The notes beneath the pieces were generated by a model. It did no database searches. It had not been told where the DNA came from and saw only the letters and a program-made list of their open reading frames with translations. From Bacillus sp. SM2101 (GTDB lineage: Bacteria > Bacillota > Bacilli > Bacillales > SM2101): a DNA stretch of 64,000 nt. Every line of letters starts with the position of its first letter. Within the stretch, counting starts at the first letter, position 1. The position numbers and the translations under genes are program-made. Below, in pieces: positions 47,616-57,260 of this stretch. The stretch lies in the NCBI RefSeq assembly GCF_018588585.1, contig NZ_JAEUFG010000002.1, positions 200,838 to 264,837 of the forward strand, written 5' to 3'.

Positions 47616-48836
47616 ATGCGATTCAGCCATCATTTTTATTTTTATATAAGTAGTGAAGCTACTAGATTATTTTCAAGAGTGTTTTATGTCATGACTATTA
47701 CTATATTTATTTTTAAAACAAGTGGTTCTGCCACAATGGCCGCCATGTTTCCGTTAATCGATGTATTATCGACATTACTTGCTGGTTTTGTAGCACCCTT
47801 AGTTATGGACAAAATCAGATTAAAGACAATAATTTTCGTATCCAAAGGACTAAATACGATAATCTTACTTTTAATTCTTTTAACTTTTACAATGTTTTCT
47901 CATTCAATAATGACCTTATTGATTTTCGTTTTTATTAGATCGTTTATAGACGGGTTGATCAGTCCTGCAAACTCTGCCCTGCTTCCACGTATCGTATTGA
48001 AAAGCCAGTTAGTGAAAGCAAATGGCTTTTTATCCATTACAAATCAAACATTAACTGTTCTTGGGTATACTCTTGGGGGCTTTATCGTAGTAAAGATAGG
48101 TGTTGTGCATTCATTACAACTAACCTTATTCATATCTTTACTATCATTCTTCTTATTTTATTTCGTGAAAGACGAGAAGGAAATGATCACCAATCATGCA
48201 ACAAAAAAATCAGCATTCAGTTCCATGAGTGAAGGGTACTTATCACTATGGAAAAATCCAGCTTTGCGAATCATTACAACGATGGATATATTAGAAGGAA
48301 TCGCCAATGGTGTATGGATTGGAGCGAACATCCTAGTATACGTAATTGAATTTTTGAATAAAGATGAAGCTTGGTGGGGGTACATTAGCGGTAGCTACTA
48401 TATAGGTACAATTCTAGGTGGGTTATTCGTTGTTTCATTTTCAAAGTGGGTTAGTCATCGCCTGATCGCTAGCATGATTATTGGATCATTCGTAGTTAGC
48501 ATTTTCACATTAATTTTCGGATTAACAACTAACCCGTTTGTACCAATATTGTTAAGTATTATTAATGGACCTGCATATCAATTACGTGATATTTCTCAAC
48601 AAACTCTCTTTCAACAAAACGTGGAAGACAAACATTTACCGAAGGTTTTTGCAGCAAAAGGACTATTAACATCTGCTACACTAGGAATTTCTATAGGTAT
48701 CATGGGTGTAATCTCAGATACATTCGGTGTACAGTATACTTTTTTCATAGCAGCGAGCTTATATGGTATTTCAGCCGTCCTTGCTTTGTTTATTTGGAGG
48801 AAAAACAAACAACAATTGAAAGCGGAGTTAACTTAA
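47616..48836 (+). CDS. MFS transporter (MdfA/enterobactin-exporter-like)
   Basis: 406 residues from the ATG at 47616 with AAGGAG; a longer frame to 47556 lacks a ribosome site. Twelve predicted helices with the loop 2-3 segment DVLSTLLAGFVAPLVMDKIRLKTIIF and FIRSFIDGLISPANSALLPRIV, typical of MFS exporters of the EntS/macrolide group. Substrate unknown. Confidence 0.85.
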   Translation: MRFSHHFYFYISSEATRLFSRVFYVMTITIFIFKTSGSATMAAMFPLIDVLSTLLAGFVAPLVMDKIRLKTIIFVSKGLNTIILLLILLTFTMFSHSIMTLLIFVFIRSFIDGLISPANSALLPRIVLKSQLVKANGFLSITNQTLTVLGYTLGGFIVVKIGVVHSLQLTLFISLLSFFLFYFVKDEKEMITNHATKKSAFSSMSEGYLSLWKNPALRIITTMDILEGIANGVWIGANILVYVIEFLNKDEAWWGYISGSYYIGTILGGLFVVSFSKWVSHRLIASMIIGSFVVSIFTLIFGLTTNPFVPILLSIINGPAYQLRDISQQTLFQQNVEDKHLPKVFAAKGLLTSATLGISIGIMGVISDTFGVQYTFFIAASLYGISAVLALFIWRKNKQQLKAELT

Positions 48837-48855
48837 GGCTTTTTTTTAGCTAAAT

Positions 48856-49091
48856 ACGATTATAACTAACGTTCGTGGCATCTTTTCTTAGGTACAACAA
48901 AAACTAATATATAAAACCACTTTTTATGTTAATAAGCAACAAAGTTTACGAAAAGAGGCTTTCGTAAACTTTATTGCAATCTTTACTGTATATGGCTAGT
49001 AAGAACAAGTATTATTAGAACCCACACGTTTAAGTAGAAAAGGTACTACGAAAGCTGGATGTATACATTCTTACTAGTTACAAAAACAGCC
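48856..49091. repeat. Head-to-head pair of MITE-like dispersed repeats
   Basis: A forward, 5'-shortened copy (48856-48959: CGTTCGTGGCATCTTTTCT ... CAAAGTTTACGAAAAGAGGC) meets a reverse complete copy (48957-49091, ending CAAAAACAGCC). The junction 48936-48977 is an 18-bp near-perfect hairpin GCAACAAAGTTTACGAAA/TTTCGTAAACTTTATTGC. The pair fills the space between convergent transporter genes. Confidence 0.75.
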
Positions 49092-49118
49092 TAATATAAA
49101 GATTAACTCCCCTTCCGA

Positions 49119-50045
49119 CTATATGTTTTTAGCTACTTTTTTATTTAAACTCCCTTTTTTATAATATTCTTTAAATGTTTCTTGATTAGTAAAAAATACT
49201 CCGACAAGCACCAAAATTGAACCAAAGATAGAAATCAAGTAAATTTCTTCACTTAAAAAGGTAATACCTAATATCATCGCAATAATAGGTGAAACGTATA
49301 ACCATGTAGAAGGAAAAACTGGATTTGTCTTACCAACTAGCCAATAAAAAATACCATGACCTAAAATTGAACCAAAGAAAATCAAATATATGAGTGATAG
49401 CTGTGCGGTTATATTGGAGAACGAGGCTAAATTTGGTCGTTCAATTATTAATGAGAGCAGAAAAAGCATGATACCTCCGAAAAGCATTTGAAAGCCATTT
49501 AATAAAAACGGGGAAAACTGTGAGCTTGATGACATTATTTTTTTTGACCTTATTGTCCCAACACTGTAGAACAGCTGGCCTAGAATTACAACAATGGAAC
49601 CAATAATCCAAATCGCATTCACATCACCATTCATTCCTGGCCATGCTATGAGCGCTACACCACATAAGCTTGCAATCAAACCAAGCACTTGTATAGGTAA
49701 AAATTTGGATTTATCCTCATATTTTTTTAGTAAAAAGACCATAATCGGTCCGAATGCAGACAATACAGCAGCTAAACCTGAAGGAATATGCTGTTCTGCC
49801 CAATAAAGTGTTGAAAATGTGCCAAATGTTAAGAAGAAACCTATGATTGCTAATTGCAATATCATATGTAAAGGCGGAAATGGAGCTTGTCGAATTTTAT
49901 AGAACAGTATAACAATTACTCCAGCAATAAAAAACCTAAGTGATGCAGAAAAAAAAGGTGCAACTCCTGCATCAATACCTATCTTTATTGCAAAAAAAGT
50001 TGTTCCAAATATGATACATATAAATAAAAAATTAAATAAAATCAT
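49119..50045 (-). CDS. EamA-family (DMT) transporter
   Basis: 308 residues from the ATG at 50045 (GGGGAG upstream). Ten predicted helices in two EamA repeats; each repeat shows the typical WxxxTI pattern (for example TLYWAEQHIPSGLAAVLSAFGPIMV and SPIIAMILGITFLSEEIYLISIFGSILVLVGV). Likely a drug/metabolite exporter. Divergent from a MocR-type regulator 92 bp away that may control it. Confidence 0.85.
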   Translation of the reverse strand: MILFNFLFICIIFGTTFFAIKIGIDAGVAPFFSASLRFFIAGVIVILFYKIRQAPFPPLHMILQLAIIGFFLTFGTFSTLYWAEQHIPSGLAAVLSAFGPIMVFLLKKYEDKSKFLPIQVLGLIASLCGVALIAWPGMNGDVNAIWIIGSIVVILGQLFYSVGTIRSKKIMSSSSQFSPFLLNGFQMLFGGIMLFLLSLIIERPNLASFSNITAQLSLIYLIFFGSILGHGIFYWLVGKTNPVFPSTWLYVSPIIAMILGITFLSEEIYLISIFGSILVLVGVFFTNQETFKEYYKKGSLNKKVAKNI

Positions 50046-50136
50046 ATTACCCACTCCCCAATCGCTGTTTGTTTAGGTAATATTAAAATAAATATTCTAT
50101 AACAGTAAAACACTTAATATAACAGTTAAAGAAAGG

Positions 50137-51621
50137 ATGATGACATTGAATATATCTCTTTCAAAAGATTCTGATCACTCATTACCTGAGCAAATATACC
50201 TATCATTATCAGATCGTATTAAAACAGGCTTAATGTCAGAAGGAGATAGATTACCATCTGTTCGAAAGCTTGCTGATCAACTACATGTTAGTTTAGTCAC
50301 CGTTCAAAAAGCATATGAATTACTTGAAAAAAAGCAATTAATAGAAAGAAGACATGGTAAGGGGAGTTATGTAAAAAAACAACATGAGCAACAAGAAGAG
50401 ATATCTCATCATAACTGGCAAAATATGATTGTTGATTATTTACCGAGGGCACAAACATGGAAGGAGATGAAATCATTTTCTAATCAACTTAGATATAACT
50501 TATCACTCGCTAACTTGAGCGAAGAATTCTTGCCAGTAAAAGAATTAACTGCAGTTACTAAAAAAGTCATTACAGCTGAGCCAAATATTTTAACTACTTA
50601 TGGCCCTGGACCTGGAGATAAAATTATACGTGAAACGATATGTGAATACCTTTCCCATTATGGCTTATCATCAACCGCTGATCAAGTCATCATCTCAACT
50701 GGTGTCCAGCAAGGGCTCGATTTAGTTGCTAAGACTTTTCTTAATGAAGGAGATGTCGTATTGGTCGAAGCACCAACATATATTGGCATTATTGATTTAT
50801 TTAAATCCCGTGGCGTAACCATTAAAACGATACCTACCAATAAAGATGGAATCAATGTTAACGTGCTTTTACGTTTATGTGAGCAATTTTCACCAAAGCT
50901 CATATACACAAATCCCACTTTCCAAAACCCAATGGGGACAATACTTCCTCCGAAAAAGAGAAGGAGATTAATAGAAATTGCACAGGCTTTCAATGTAATC
51001 GTTATTGAAGACGATCCTTGGACAGAGCTAACTATAGAAGGTTCTGCAAAGCCTATCAAATCCATGGATGAGTACGGTCATGTAATTTATATGAGGGGGT
51101 TTAGTAAAACAATATCTCCTGGTCTTAGGATAGGCTGCATCGTAGCAAATGGGAAAATATTAAATAAGTTAAAGGCTGCCAAAAGTGTCTCAGATCTCGG
51201 CTCCCCATTATTAAATCAACGAATCCTTGCACGATTTATGCAAACATTTAACTTTGAAAAGCATTTTAAGAAACAAAACTCTCTATTAAAATATCGACGG
51301 AACCTCCTTATTCAAGCACTAAAAAGCTTAAACGTAGAAGGTGTTACATGGACGGTTCCTAAAGGTGGGCCCGTCATGTGGATTTCTTTTCCTACTCACG
51401 TAAACACAGATCATTTATTATTACATGCACAGAAACAAGAGCTATCGTTCCTACCTTCAGCAATGTGCTACCCAAACGATCCAGAATATCACCATTTAAG
51501 AATTAGTTATGGCAATTTAAATATTACTGCATTTGAGAAGGCATTAAACATTTTTGTAAATGTAACAAACGACTTTATGGAATCATATAATCCACAGCTA
51601 GAAGATTCACCACTTTTCTAG
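50137..51621 (+). CDS. MocR/PdxR-type GntR regulator with aminotransferase domain
   Basis: About 494 residues (AAGAAAGG upstream; the TTG at 50146 is better spaced than the first ATG). N-terminal GntR winged helix (SLSDRIKTGLMSEGDRLPSVRKLADQLHVSLVTVQKAYELLEKKQLIERRHGKGSYV) joined to a fold-type-I aminotransferase domain with the PLP lysine expected in YMRGFSKTISPGLRIGCI. These regulators sense PLP or amino compounds. Divergent from the EamA transporter gene, a known MocR arrangement. Confidence 0.9.
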   Translation: MMTLNISLSKDSDHSLPEQIYLSLSDRIKTGLMSEGDRLPSVRKLADQLHVSLVTVQKAYELLEKKQLIERRHGKGSYVKKQHEQQEEISHHNWQNMIVDYLPRAQTWKEMKSFSNQLRYNLSLANLSEEFLPVKELTAVTKKVITAEPNILTTYGPGPGDKIIRETICEYLSHYGLSSTADQVIISTGVQQGLDLVAKTFLNEGDVVLVEAPTYIGIIDLFKSRGVTIKTIPTNKDGINVNVLLRLCEQFSPKLIYTNPTFQNPMGTILPPKKRRRLIEIAQAFNVIVIEDDPWTELTIEGSAKPIKSMDEYGHVIYMRGFSKTISPGLRIGCIVANGKILNKLKAAKSVSDLGSPLLNQRILARFMQTFNFEKHFKKQNSLLKYRRNLLIQALKSLNVEGVTWTVPKGGPVMWISFPTHVNTDHLLLHAQKQELSFLPSAMCYPNDPEYHHLRISYGNLNITAFEKALNIFVNVTNDFMESYNPQLEDSPLF

Positions 51622-51633
51622 TCTCATTTCGAT

Positions 51634-51668
51634 AAAAACCAGGAACCTATTACAGTTTCCTGGTTTTT
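51634..51668 (+). terminator. Terminator of the MocR-type regulator gene
   Basis: AAAAACCAGGAA/TTCCTGGTTTTT, 11-nt loop, followed by T-rich sequence. Confidence 0.85.
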
Positions 51669-51715
51669 GCACCTCATAATATATAGTCGTGATATTATCT
51701 GAGAACGTAAGTCAT

Positions 51716-52570
51716 TTATCCAAAGGCGGGATTTAAAATTCCATACATATGGTCATTCTTTCCTGGTAAATCTGTAGCATATAAAGTCATTTGTGGAGAT
51801 AATAGTATGTTTTTAAAATCATACCTCTGTTCTAATTCATTAATAAAATCCGCTTGATTTGAAGGTACATCAATTTGTATTGGACATGCGTGATGTCCAA
51901 AAATGTTGGATATTAATAGCTTAGCTATGCTAGGGTCTTTAGCTATCAACGGACTAACCCTGATCGCATTTCCTACTTTCGTTGTCATGCTTAACCCTTT
52001 AAGCATTCGATCCTCTCCCCTTACAACGAAACCACTTTCCATATTATAAAAAAGCTGTTCATACATTGCACTGCGATTAAGTCCAAATGCTTCTATATCT
52101 AACTGAATCACATCTATTAAATCTTCTATATTCATCTGTTCAATTTTCTCAAGCTCTCCTTGTTTTAACGGTAAATAACTATTATCTAACTGTAATCTAT
52201 GGATATTTCTTATTGCTTTAAAACCAAGAGATTTGTACAAAGGAAACCCTTCTGGAGAAGAGACAAGTGAGATTGGTGAATCTAATTTATTAGCTTCTTC
52301 CATACATATTGTCATTAATTGTTTAGCTAATCCCTTACGACGATATCGCGGATGGACACAAACAATACCAATTGATGCAAGATTATTCTCATACTGAAAA
52401 ATTCCTGCACAGGATATAATTCTGTTGTTATCGTAATGACCATAGAAAGTACCTACTGATAACAAAAGCTCAAACTGTTGCCCAGTAAAGCTCCAAGCTA
52501 CGCTCGTTGTTAGTACTAGTAGGTCATCTATATTATCTATTCTTTTAACCTTATACTCCAGTTTATTCAA
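51716..52570 (-). CDS. Two-domain GNAT N-acetyltransferase
   Basis: 284 residues from the TTG at 52570, which follows GGAGGGAGAAAAAG; an upstream ATG at 52597 is unsupported. The first half has the GNAT core CVHPRYRRKGLAKQLMTICMEEANKL (Q/R-x-x-G-x-A/G). The second half (about 150-284) is a degenerate GNAT or partner domain. Function unknown. Divergent from the hydrolase gene. Confidence 0.82.
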   Translation of the reverse strand: MNKLEYKVKRIDNIDDLLVLTTSVAWSFTGQQFELLLSVGTFYGHYDNNRIISCAGIFQYENNLASIGIVCVHPRYRRKGLAKQLMTICMEEANKLDSPISLVSSPEGFPLYKSLGFKAIRNIHRLQLDNSYLPLKQGELEKIEQMNIEDLIDVIQLDIEAFGLNRSAMYEQLFYNMESGFVVRGEDRMLKGLSMTTKVGNAIRVSPLIAKDPSIAKLLISNIFGHHACPIQIDVPSNQADFINELEQRYDFKNILLSPQMTLYATDLPGKNDHMYGILNPAFG

Positions 52571-52730
52571 CTTTTTCTCCCTCCCACAATTTAGCAAAAT
52601 AATATTATATTAGATTACTTTATTTTACCTATTTTTACAATAAAACACTGAATTATGAGAGGGTTTTATCGTGAATTTGTCGAAAGTTGATTTATCAAAA
52701 CAAAATTATTTCACACCTAGGAGGCTTTAT

Positions 52731-53570
52731 ATGTGGGTAAGACGATTTATTAATACACCTCGAGGGCAGTTTGAAGTGTTTACACAAGGAAAAGGCGAAC
52801 CAATATGTATTACCCATCTATACAGTGAGTTTAATGAATTAGGCTATTACTTTGCAGATACTTTCGTAGAGGACTTTACGGTCTTTCTAATCAATTTAAA
52901 AGAAGCAGGTAATTCAAGTATTGCACTGAAAGAAGAGGAATTAAGTATGCTAGAAGCAGTAAACGATTTAGAAGCAATTAGGGACTCGCTAAATATTAAG
53001 AGGTGGTGCTTTGCTGGACACTCATCTGGTGGAATGCTTGGGCTAATGTATACTACGACATACCCCAATTCTATCAAAAAGCTTATGGTCGGTGGAGCTG
53101 CTGCTACAAATCAGTATATAGAGCACGAAGACAGTATGTATAGCCCACATAGTCATTTAAACAAAAAATTAAAACGTATCTTTTCGATTCTTAAGTCTCC
53201 TACATCCACAATTGATGAACGTAAAGTGGCCAATAAAGAATGGACGAATATGTCTTTATTTAATATCGAAAGACGTGATGAATACTTTACAAAACCTAGT
53301 AGTGGTAAAGTTGTCCAAAGAAGGTTGGACTATTTTTCATTCAAAGAGATTCCGGATTATGACATACGTAATGAATTAAAGCTAATCACAATTCCAACCT
53401 TTGTTTTTTGTGGGCGTTATGATACACAATGTCCTTTAATCTTTTCAGAAGAAATAAGTAAATGCTTAACAAATTCGACTTTATACATATTCGACTTAAG
53501 CAATCACTTTCCTTATATAGAAGAAAAAGAAAGATTTCTTGAAATGATTTGTGACTTTAAGAACTTATAA
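52731..53570 (+). CDS. Alpha/beta hydrolase
   Basis: 279 residues from the ATG at 52731, which has AGGAGG; the GTG at 52671 (GAGAGGG) would add 20 residues. The nucleophile elbow CFAGHSSGGMLGL, the oxyanion region HLYSEFNELGYYFADTF, an acidic residue in VFCGRYDTQCP and the catalytic His in DLSNHFPYIEE all fit the fold. Related to proline-iminopeptidase-like hydrolases; substrate unknown. Confidence 0.85.
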   Translation: MWVRRFINTPRGQFEVFTQGKGEPICITHLYSEFNELGYYFADTFVEDFTVFLINLKEAGNSSIALKEEELSMLEAVNDLEAIRDSLNIKRWCFAGHSSGGMLGLMYTTTYPNSIKKLMVGGAAATNQYIEHEDSMYSPHSHLNKKLKRIFSILKSPTSTIDERKVANKEWTNMSLFNIERRDEYFTKPSSGKVVQRRLDYFSFKEIPDYDIRNELKLITIPTFVFCGRYDTQCPLIFSEEISKCLTNSTLYIFDLSNHFPYIEEKERFLEMICDFKNL

Positions 53571-53574
53571 CAAA

Positions 53575-53602
53575 ACGACAGGTGCAAGATCGCCTGTCGT
53601 TC
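53575..53602. terminator. Bidirectional terminator between the hydrolase and histidine kinase genes
   Basis: AACGACAGG/CCTGTCGTT, 10-nt loop, flanked by AAAA on the left, overlapping the convergent gene ends. Confidence 0.75.
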
Positions 53603-53603
53603 A

Positions 53604-54641
53604 CTACTTATGCTGTTTCGGGAGTGTAAAATAAAATGTACTTCCTTCACCTTGTTTACTTTGCACACCAATTTCTCCGCCATGTAAATCTATAATAGAT
53701 TTTGATATTGCTAATCCTAACCCAGCACCGCCATGAGCTTTATTACGTGATTTTTCAACCCGATAAAACCGCTCAAAAATATGTGGAAGCTCTGATTCGT
53801 TGATACCTTCTCCTTCGTCAGTAACACTGACCTTAACACAATCTACACTTTCCTTCACATCAATTCCTAGCTGACTTCCTCTCGGAGCATACCGTATTGC
53901 ATTTTGTATAAAATTAATCAGCACTCGCTTTATTTTTTCGGGCATAATCATTAACGGAGAAAGCTTATCTGGAATTTGAACCGATATCTTCAAGCCGTGT
54001 TCTTCAATTTGAAAATATTGATTTTGGAGTGTTTCAACTATTAAGCTATCTAAGTGATATCGGGTAGGTTCAAATGCCTCAGTACCTGCCTCAAGTTGAG
54101 AAAGTTGAAATAAATCATTAATCAGATGATCAAGTCTTTTCGTTTCAAGACGTATTGTTTTTAAATATTGATCAAACGTTTGTTTATCTTCAATAACATC
54201 ATCCTGCAGGGCTTCAACAAATGATTGAATTGAAGCCAATGGAGTACGTAAGTCATGTGAAATATTTGCAACAAGTTCTTTTCTCGATGCTTCAGCTTGC
54301 TTGATCTTTGTAAAGCTTTCCTCAAGCTTGCTGCTCATTTCATTAAAATGCTCTGCCAATTGCTGAAATTCTTTAGGTCCTATTGAGGAAACTTTACCTT
54401 CAAATTTACCCTCTGCAATTTTTTTTGATTCTAATCTAATAAGAGTTATCGCCTTTTCAATGGGTCTAATTAACAACCCATGAATAAAAAATGATAAAAT
54501 ACCAGCCGCTACGGTTACAATCGTTAAAAGCTCAATCGCCTCATTAGGGAGTAGCATTCGAACATAGCTTATCGTAAGGAATATTAATATGATAATAATA
54601 CTTAGTGCATTAGCAATTAGTAGTTGCGTGCGCATCTTCAT
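53604..54641 (-). CDS. Sensor histidine kinase (PhoR/ResE-like)
   Basis: 345 residues. Two N-terminal helices with almost no extracellular loop, a HAMP domain (GLLIRPIEKAITLIRLESKKIAEGKF), the phospho-acceptor site ELVANISHDLRTPLASIQ, N box NFIQNAIRYA, and G boxes DEGEGI and GGAGLGLAIS. The start overlaps the regulator stop by 4 bases. No large sensor domain, so the signal could be membrane- or cytoplasm-derived. Confidence 0.9.
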   Translation of the reverse strand: MKMRTQLLIANALSIIIILIFLTISYVRMLLPNEAIELLTIVTVAAGILSFFIHGLLIRPIEKAITLIRLESKKIAEGKFEGKVSSIGPKEFQQLAEHFNEMSSKLEESFTKIKQAEASRKELVANISHDLRTPLASIQSFVEALQDDVIEDKQTFDQYLKTIRLETKRLDHLINDLFQLSQLEAGTEAFEPTRYHLDSLIVETLQNQYFQIEEHGLKISVQIPDKLSPLMIMPEKIKRVLINFIQNAIRYAPRGSQLGIDVKESVDCVKVSVTDEGEGINESELPHIFERFYRVEKSRNKAHGGAGLGLAISKSIIDLHGGEIGVQSKQGEGSTFYFTLPKQHK

Positions 54642-55348
54642 AACAATTCACGCCCAGTAAACTTATAACCTATACCCCATACAGTTTGAAGAAAGACAGG
54701 TTCTGATGGATTCTGTTCTATTTTTTCACGAAGTCTTCTAATATGAACAGTGACTGTAGTTGTATCCCCAAAGAAATCAATGTCCCATATTTTATCTAAT
54801 AGTTGGCTCCTTGAAAACACTTGATTTGGGTGGCTTGCAAGTAAAAACAACATGTCAAATTCTTTAACAGTTAATTCAATATTATTATTAAACGCTACCA
54901 CCTTACGCATTTCAGAATCAATTTCTAAGCCATCAAATTTAAGCTTAGTCGTTGTCGATTTCTCAGTTGACTTCTTACTACCAACATGAATCCTACGAAA
55001 GATAGCTTTCACCCGCAATACGAGCTCACGGGGACTGAATGGCTTCGTCATATAATCGTCTGCCCCTAGCGTCAGTCCCATGAGTCGATCCATTTCTTCT
55101 CCTCTTGCAGTGAGCATTATGATGGGTACATCGTCCTCATTTCTTATTTCTTCACACACTTCCCAGCCATCTTTTTTTGGCATCATCACATCGAGGACAA
55201 TCAAATCCGGTTTGTGGCTTCGCCAAAGTGTTATACCTTCTTCTCCATTTGATGCTAATAAAACGTCATAACCTTCCCGTTCTAAGTAACGTTTTGAAAC
55301 ATCTGTTATGTTGGACTCATCATCAACAACTAAGATTTTCTGTGACAT
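54638..55348 (-). CDS. OmpR-family response regulator
   Basis: 236 residues. Receiver: acidic VVDDES, phospho-acceptor D in LIVLDVMMP (about 53), K in TKPFSPRE. Winged-helix DNA-binding domain includes FDMLFLLASHPNQVFSRSQLLDKIWDIDFFGDTTTVTVHIRRLREKIE. It partners with the kinase that follows. Regulon unknown; nearby DM13 and deacetylase genes are candidates. Confidence 0.92.
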   Translation of the reverse strand: MSQKILVVDDESNITDVSKRYLEREGYDVLLASNGEEGITLWRSHKPDLIVLDVMMPKKDGWEVCEEIRNEDDVPIIMLTARGEEMDRLMGLTLGADDYMTKPFSPRELVLRVKAIFRRIHVGSKKSTEKSTTTKLKFDGLEIDSEMRKVVAFNNNIELTVKEFDMLFLLASHPNQVFSRSQLLDKIWDIDFFGDTTTVTVHIRRLREKIEQNPSEPVFLQTVWGIGYKFTGRELL

Positions 55349-55399
55349 CCACTATCCACCTCTTACCTCTTTTCTCGTATTGTACCACGAGAGTGGATA

Positions 55400-56026
55400 T
55401 TATTGCTTTTCAAGCATTGCGTAGCCGAAATCAACATCAAACGCACGACACCAAACGACTACTTTGTTATACTCACTTAAATCTACACCCTCAGGAATTT
55501 CATAGTTTTGATCACCTTGATTACCTTTTAATTTCCCTAAATCAACACCCTCACTCGTAGGCTGCCCTTCTTTAGTTAAATAAACTTTAAGATCGGGACC
55601 GTTCGTTACCGAGAATTGTTCAAACCGTATATACATTTTGCCATCTGCTGTGACAGTGAATGCATTACCGCTAATATTATGCTCATTATCAACTTCAACA
55701 AATGTTCCAGCGTAGGATTCGTTAGACATTTCTTTATCTTTGTTCATTGCTTCTTCAGATGCATCATCACTCATTTCTTCTTTTTCAGACATGCCTTCCT
55801 TATCTTCACCCTCCATTGTTTCTTCCATATCATCTTTCATCGCTTCTTCATCAGAACCCATATCTTCTTTATCATCCATCATTTCTCCATGTTCACCGGA
55901 TGCGTTTGCAGAACCAGGTAACGGCTCATTCACTTGCTTGTCTATAAACAATGGTGACAACAACCACCACCCTATTAATACTGCTACGATGCCAATACCT
56001 GTAAACAACAGACTTTTTTTATTCAT
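55400..56026 (-). CDS. Membrane-anchored DM13-domain protein with acidic Met/Glu-rich linker
   Basis: 208 residues from the ATG at 56026; the GTG at 56038 forms part of AAGGGTG. One N-terminal helix (about 3-24) anchors it. Residues about 40-95 are an acidic, methionine-rich linker (MMDDKEDMGSDEEAMKDDM...). The C-terminal DM13 domain (about 105-208) contains SYAGTFVEVDNEHNISGNAF and VVVWCRAFDVDFGYAML with the conserved Cys, an electron-transfer-like fold by prediction. The linker could bind metal ions. Confidence 0.8.
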   Translation of the reverse strand: MNKKSLLFTGIGIVAVLIGWWLLSPLFIDKQVNEPLPGSANASGEHGEMMDDKEDMGSDEEAMKDDMEETMEGEDKEGMSEKEEMSDDASEEAMNKDKEMSNESYAGTFVEVDNEHNISGNAFTVTADGKMYIRFEQFSVTNGPDLKVYLTKEGQPTSEGVDLGKLKGNQGDQNYEIPEGVDLSEYNKVVVWCRAFDVDFGYAMLEKQ

Positions 56027-56158
56027 AATTTCGTTCACCCTTTCTTTTTTTGTACACTACTATAATCGCGGATGAACCTTATCAAACAATAACAAAAATC
56101 TTACAAAAGTATTAAATGAAATTATGTCAAAAAAAGAAAGTATTCTACGTTTACTATC

Positions 56159-56971
56159 TTATCTTTCAAAAATGATTGGCTCTAATAACACTTTTTCCAT
56201 AATGAGTGTATCTAAGCTTTTGAAAGAGTATCCTTGTTCACGAAGATCGTCTATCACCTTTCCAAGTGCCTCTGTATTATCTTTTGATACTGCATGTAAA
56301 AGGATGACTGCACCAGGATGAATTTGTTTCATGATGTTATCATACGCATACTTCCAGCCTTTCTGTTGATCAATATGCCAATCAATGAATGCCAATGACC
56401 AAAAAACATTATGATAACCTAGCTGTTCTGATATGGCTAATGTTCGTTCACTAAAGATTCCTCTAGGTGGACGTAAGAAACTCATACCTTTTTGAGCTGT
56501 TAACTCCTCGGTTTTTTTCTTGACTGACTCCAACTCCTGTTTTAAACGCTCATCACTAACAGTTGTAAAATCAGGGTGCTTCCATGAATGATTACCAATG
56601 ATATGTCCTTCTTCTACCATCCGTTTGACTAAACTCGGTTGATCTTTAAGATAATGACCTGTCAAGAAAAAAGTTGCTTTCACATCTTTCTCTTTTAAAA
56701 CGTCTAATATTTTGGCAGTATATTGGTTATTTTCATACCCGTTATCAAACGTTAAATATATATCTTTTTTTGATGTATCCCCTATATAAAAGCTATTGTA
56801 TTTTTCAAGTAATTGGTCAAGTTCCTCACCAGCTGAAGGTGGTTCATTATTCGTACTTCTTTTAAACCCCCAATGAATCGGCTCGTTAGATTCACTCGCT
56901 TCTGTTGTATATGAAAAAGTAATTGCTAATAATAGCGATAGAAAAATTGCTTGTATGAATCGAATCTTCAA
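56159..56971 (-). CDS. pdaA: PdaA-like polysaccharide deacetylase (spore cortex muramic lactam synthesis)
   Basis: 270 residues with a signal peptide (1-24). The NodB domain motifs: DIYLTFDNGYENNQY (D-x-x-Y/N catalytic and metal Asp), HSWKHPDF (metal H-x-x-H), RPPRGIFSERT, FWSLAFIDWH, and ILLHAVSKDN. The initial sequence GFKRSTNNEPPSAG and the length match PdaA, which removes acetyl from N-acetylmuramic acid during cortex lactam formation. Expected to be sporulation-controlled. Confidence 0.9.
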   Translation of the reverse strand: MKIRFIQAIFLSLLLAITFSYTTEASESNEPIHWGFKRSTNNEPPSAGEELDQLLEKYNSFYIGDTSKKDIYLTFDNGYENNQYTAKILDVLKEKDVKATFFLTGHYLKDQPSLVKRMVEEGHIIGNHSWKHPDFTTVSDERLKQELESVKKKTEELTAQKGMSFLRPPRGIFSERTLAISEQLGYHNVFWSLAFIDWHIDQQKGWKYAYDNIMKQIHPGAVILLHAVSKDNTEALGKVIDDLREQGYSFKSLDTLIMEKVLLEPIIFER

Positions 56972-57070
56972 TCGACACCCTCCTAATAATATAAGTTCAA
57001 CATATTTTTATTAGTTTTTTACGTTAGTTGAATTTCATACTAGGTAGAGTTTTCCGATGTCTATTTTATA

Positions 57071-57188
57071 AAGCTGTTTTCGTATAGATTGTTTTTCGCA
57101 CAAAAAAACAAACATAGTTCATCTTTTCTTCTATAAAACGATGACTTCTTAGTTAGAAACTTTGGCAACACAGTTTACGACAAGAGCC
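57071..57188 (+). repeat. MITE-like dispersed repeat, complete short copy
   Basis: AAGCTGTTTTCGTATAGATTG at the left, AGTTCATCTTTTCTTCTATAAAA in the centre and GCAACACAGTTTACGACAAGAGCC at the right end. Closely parallel to the copy at 43.5 kb. Confidence 0.65.
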
Positions 57189-57260
57189 AATTATAAAAAT
57201 GAAACCTTTGATGCATATAGACGTAGTACAAGATATATATGCGGAGGGAGGAAGAACAAA

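Noticed and set aside
55616-56075. Plus-strand frames opposite the DM13 gene
   Set aside because: They are antisense shadows produced by the acidic repetitive linker, with no ribosome sites.
57162-57260. N-terminal extension of the large membrane-anchored protein
   Set aside because: The extension is encoded by a dispersed repeat, while GTG 57261 has an excellent ribosome site and gives a membrane helix at the N-terminus.
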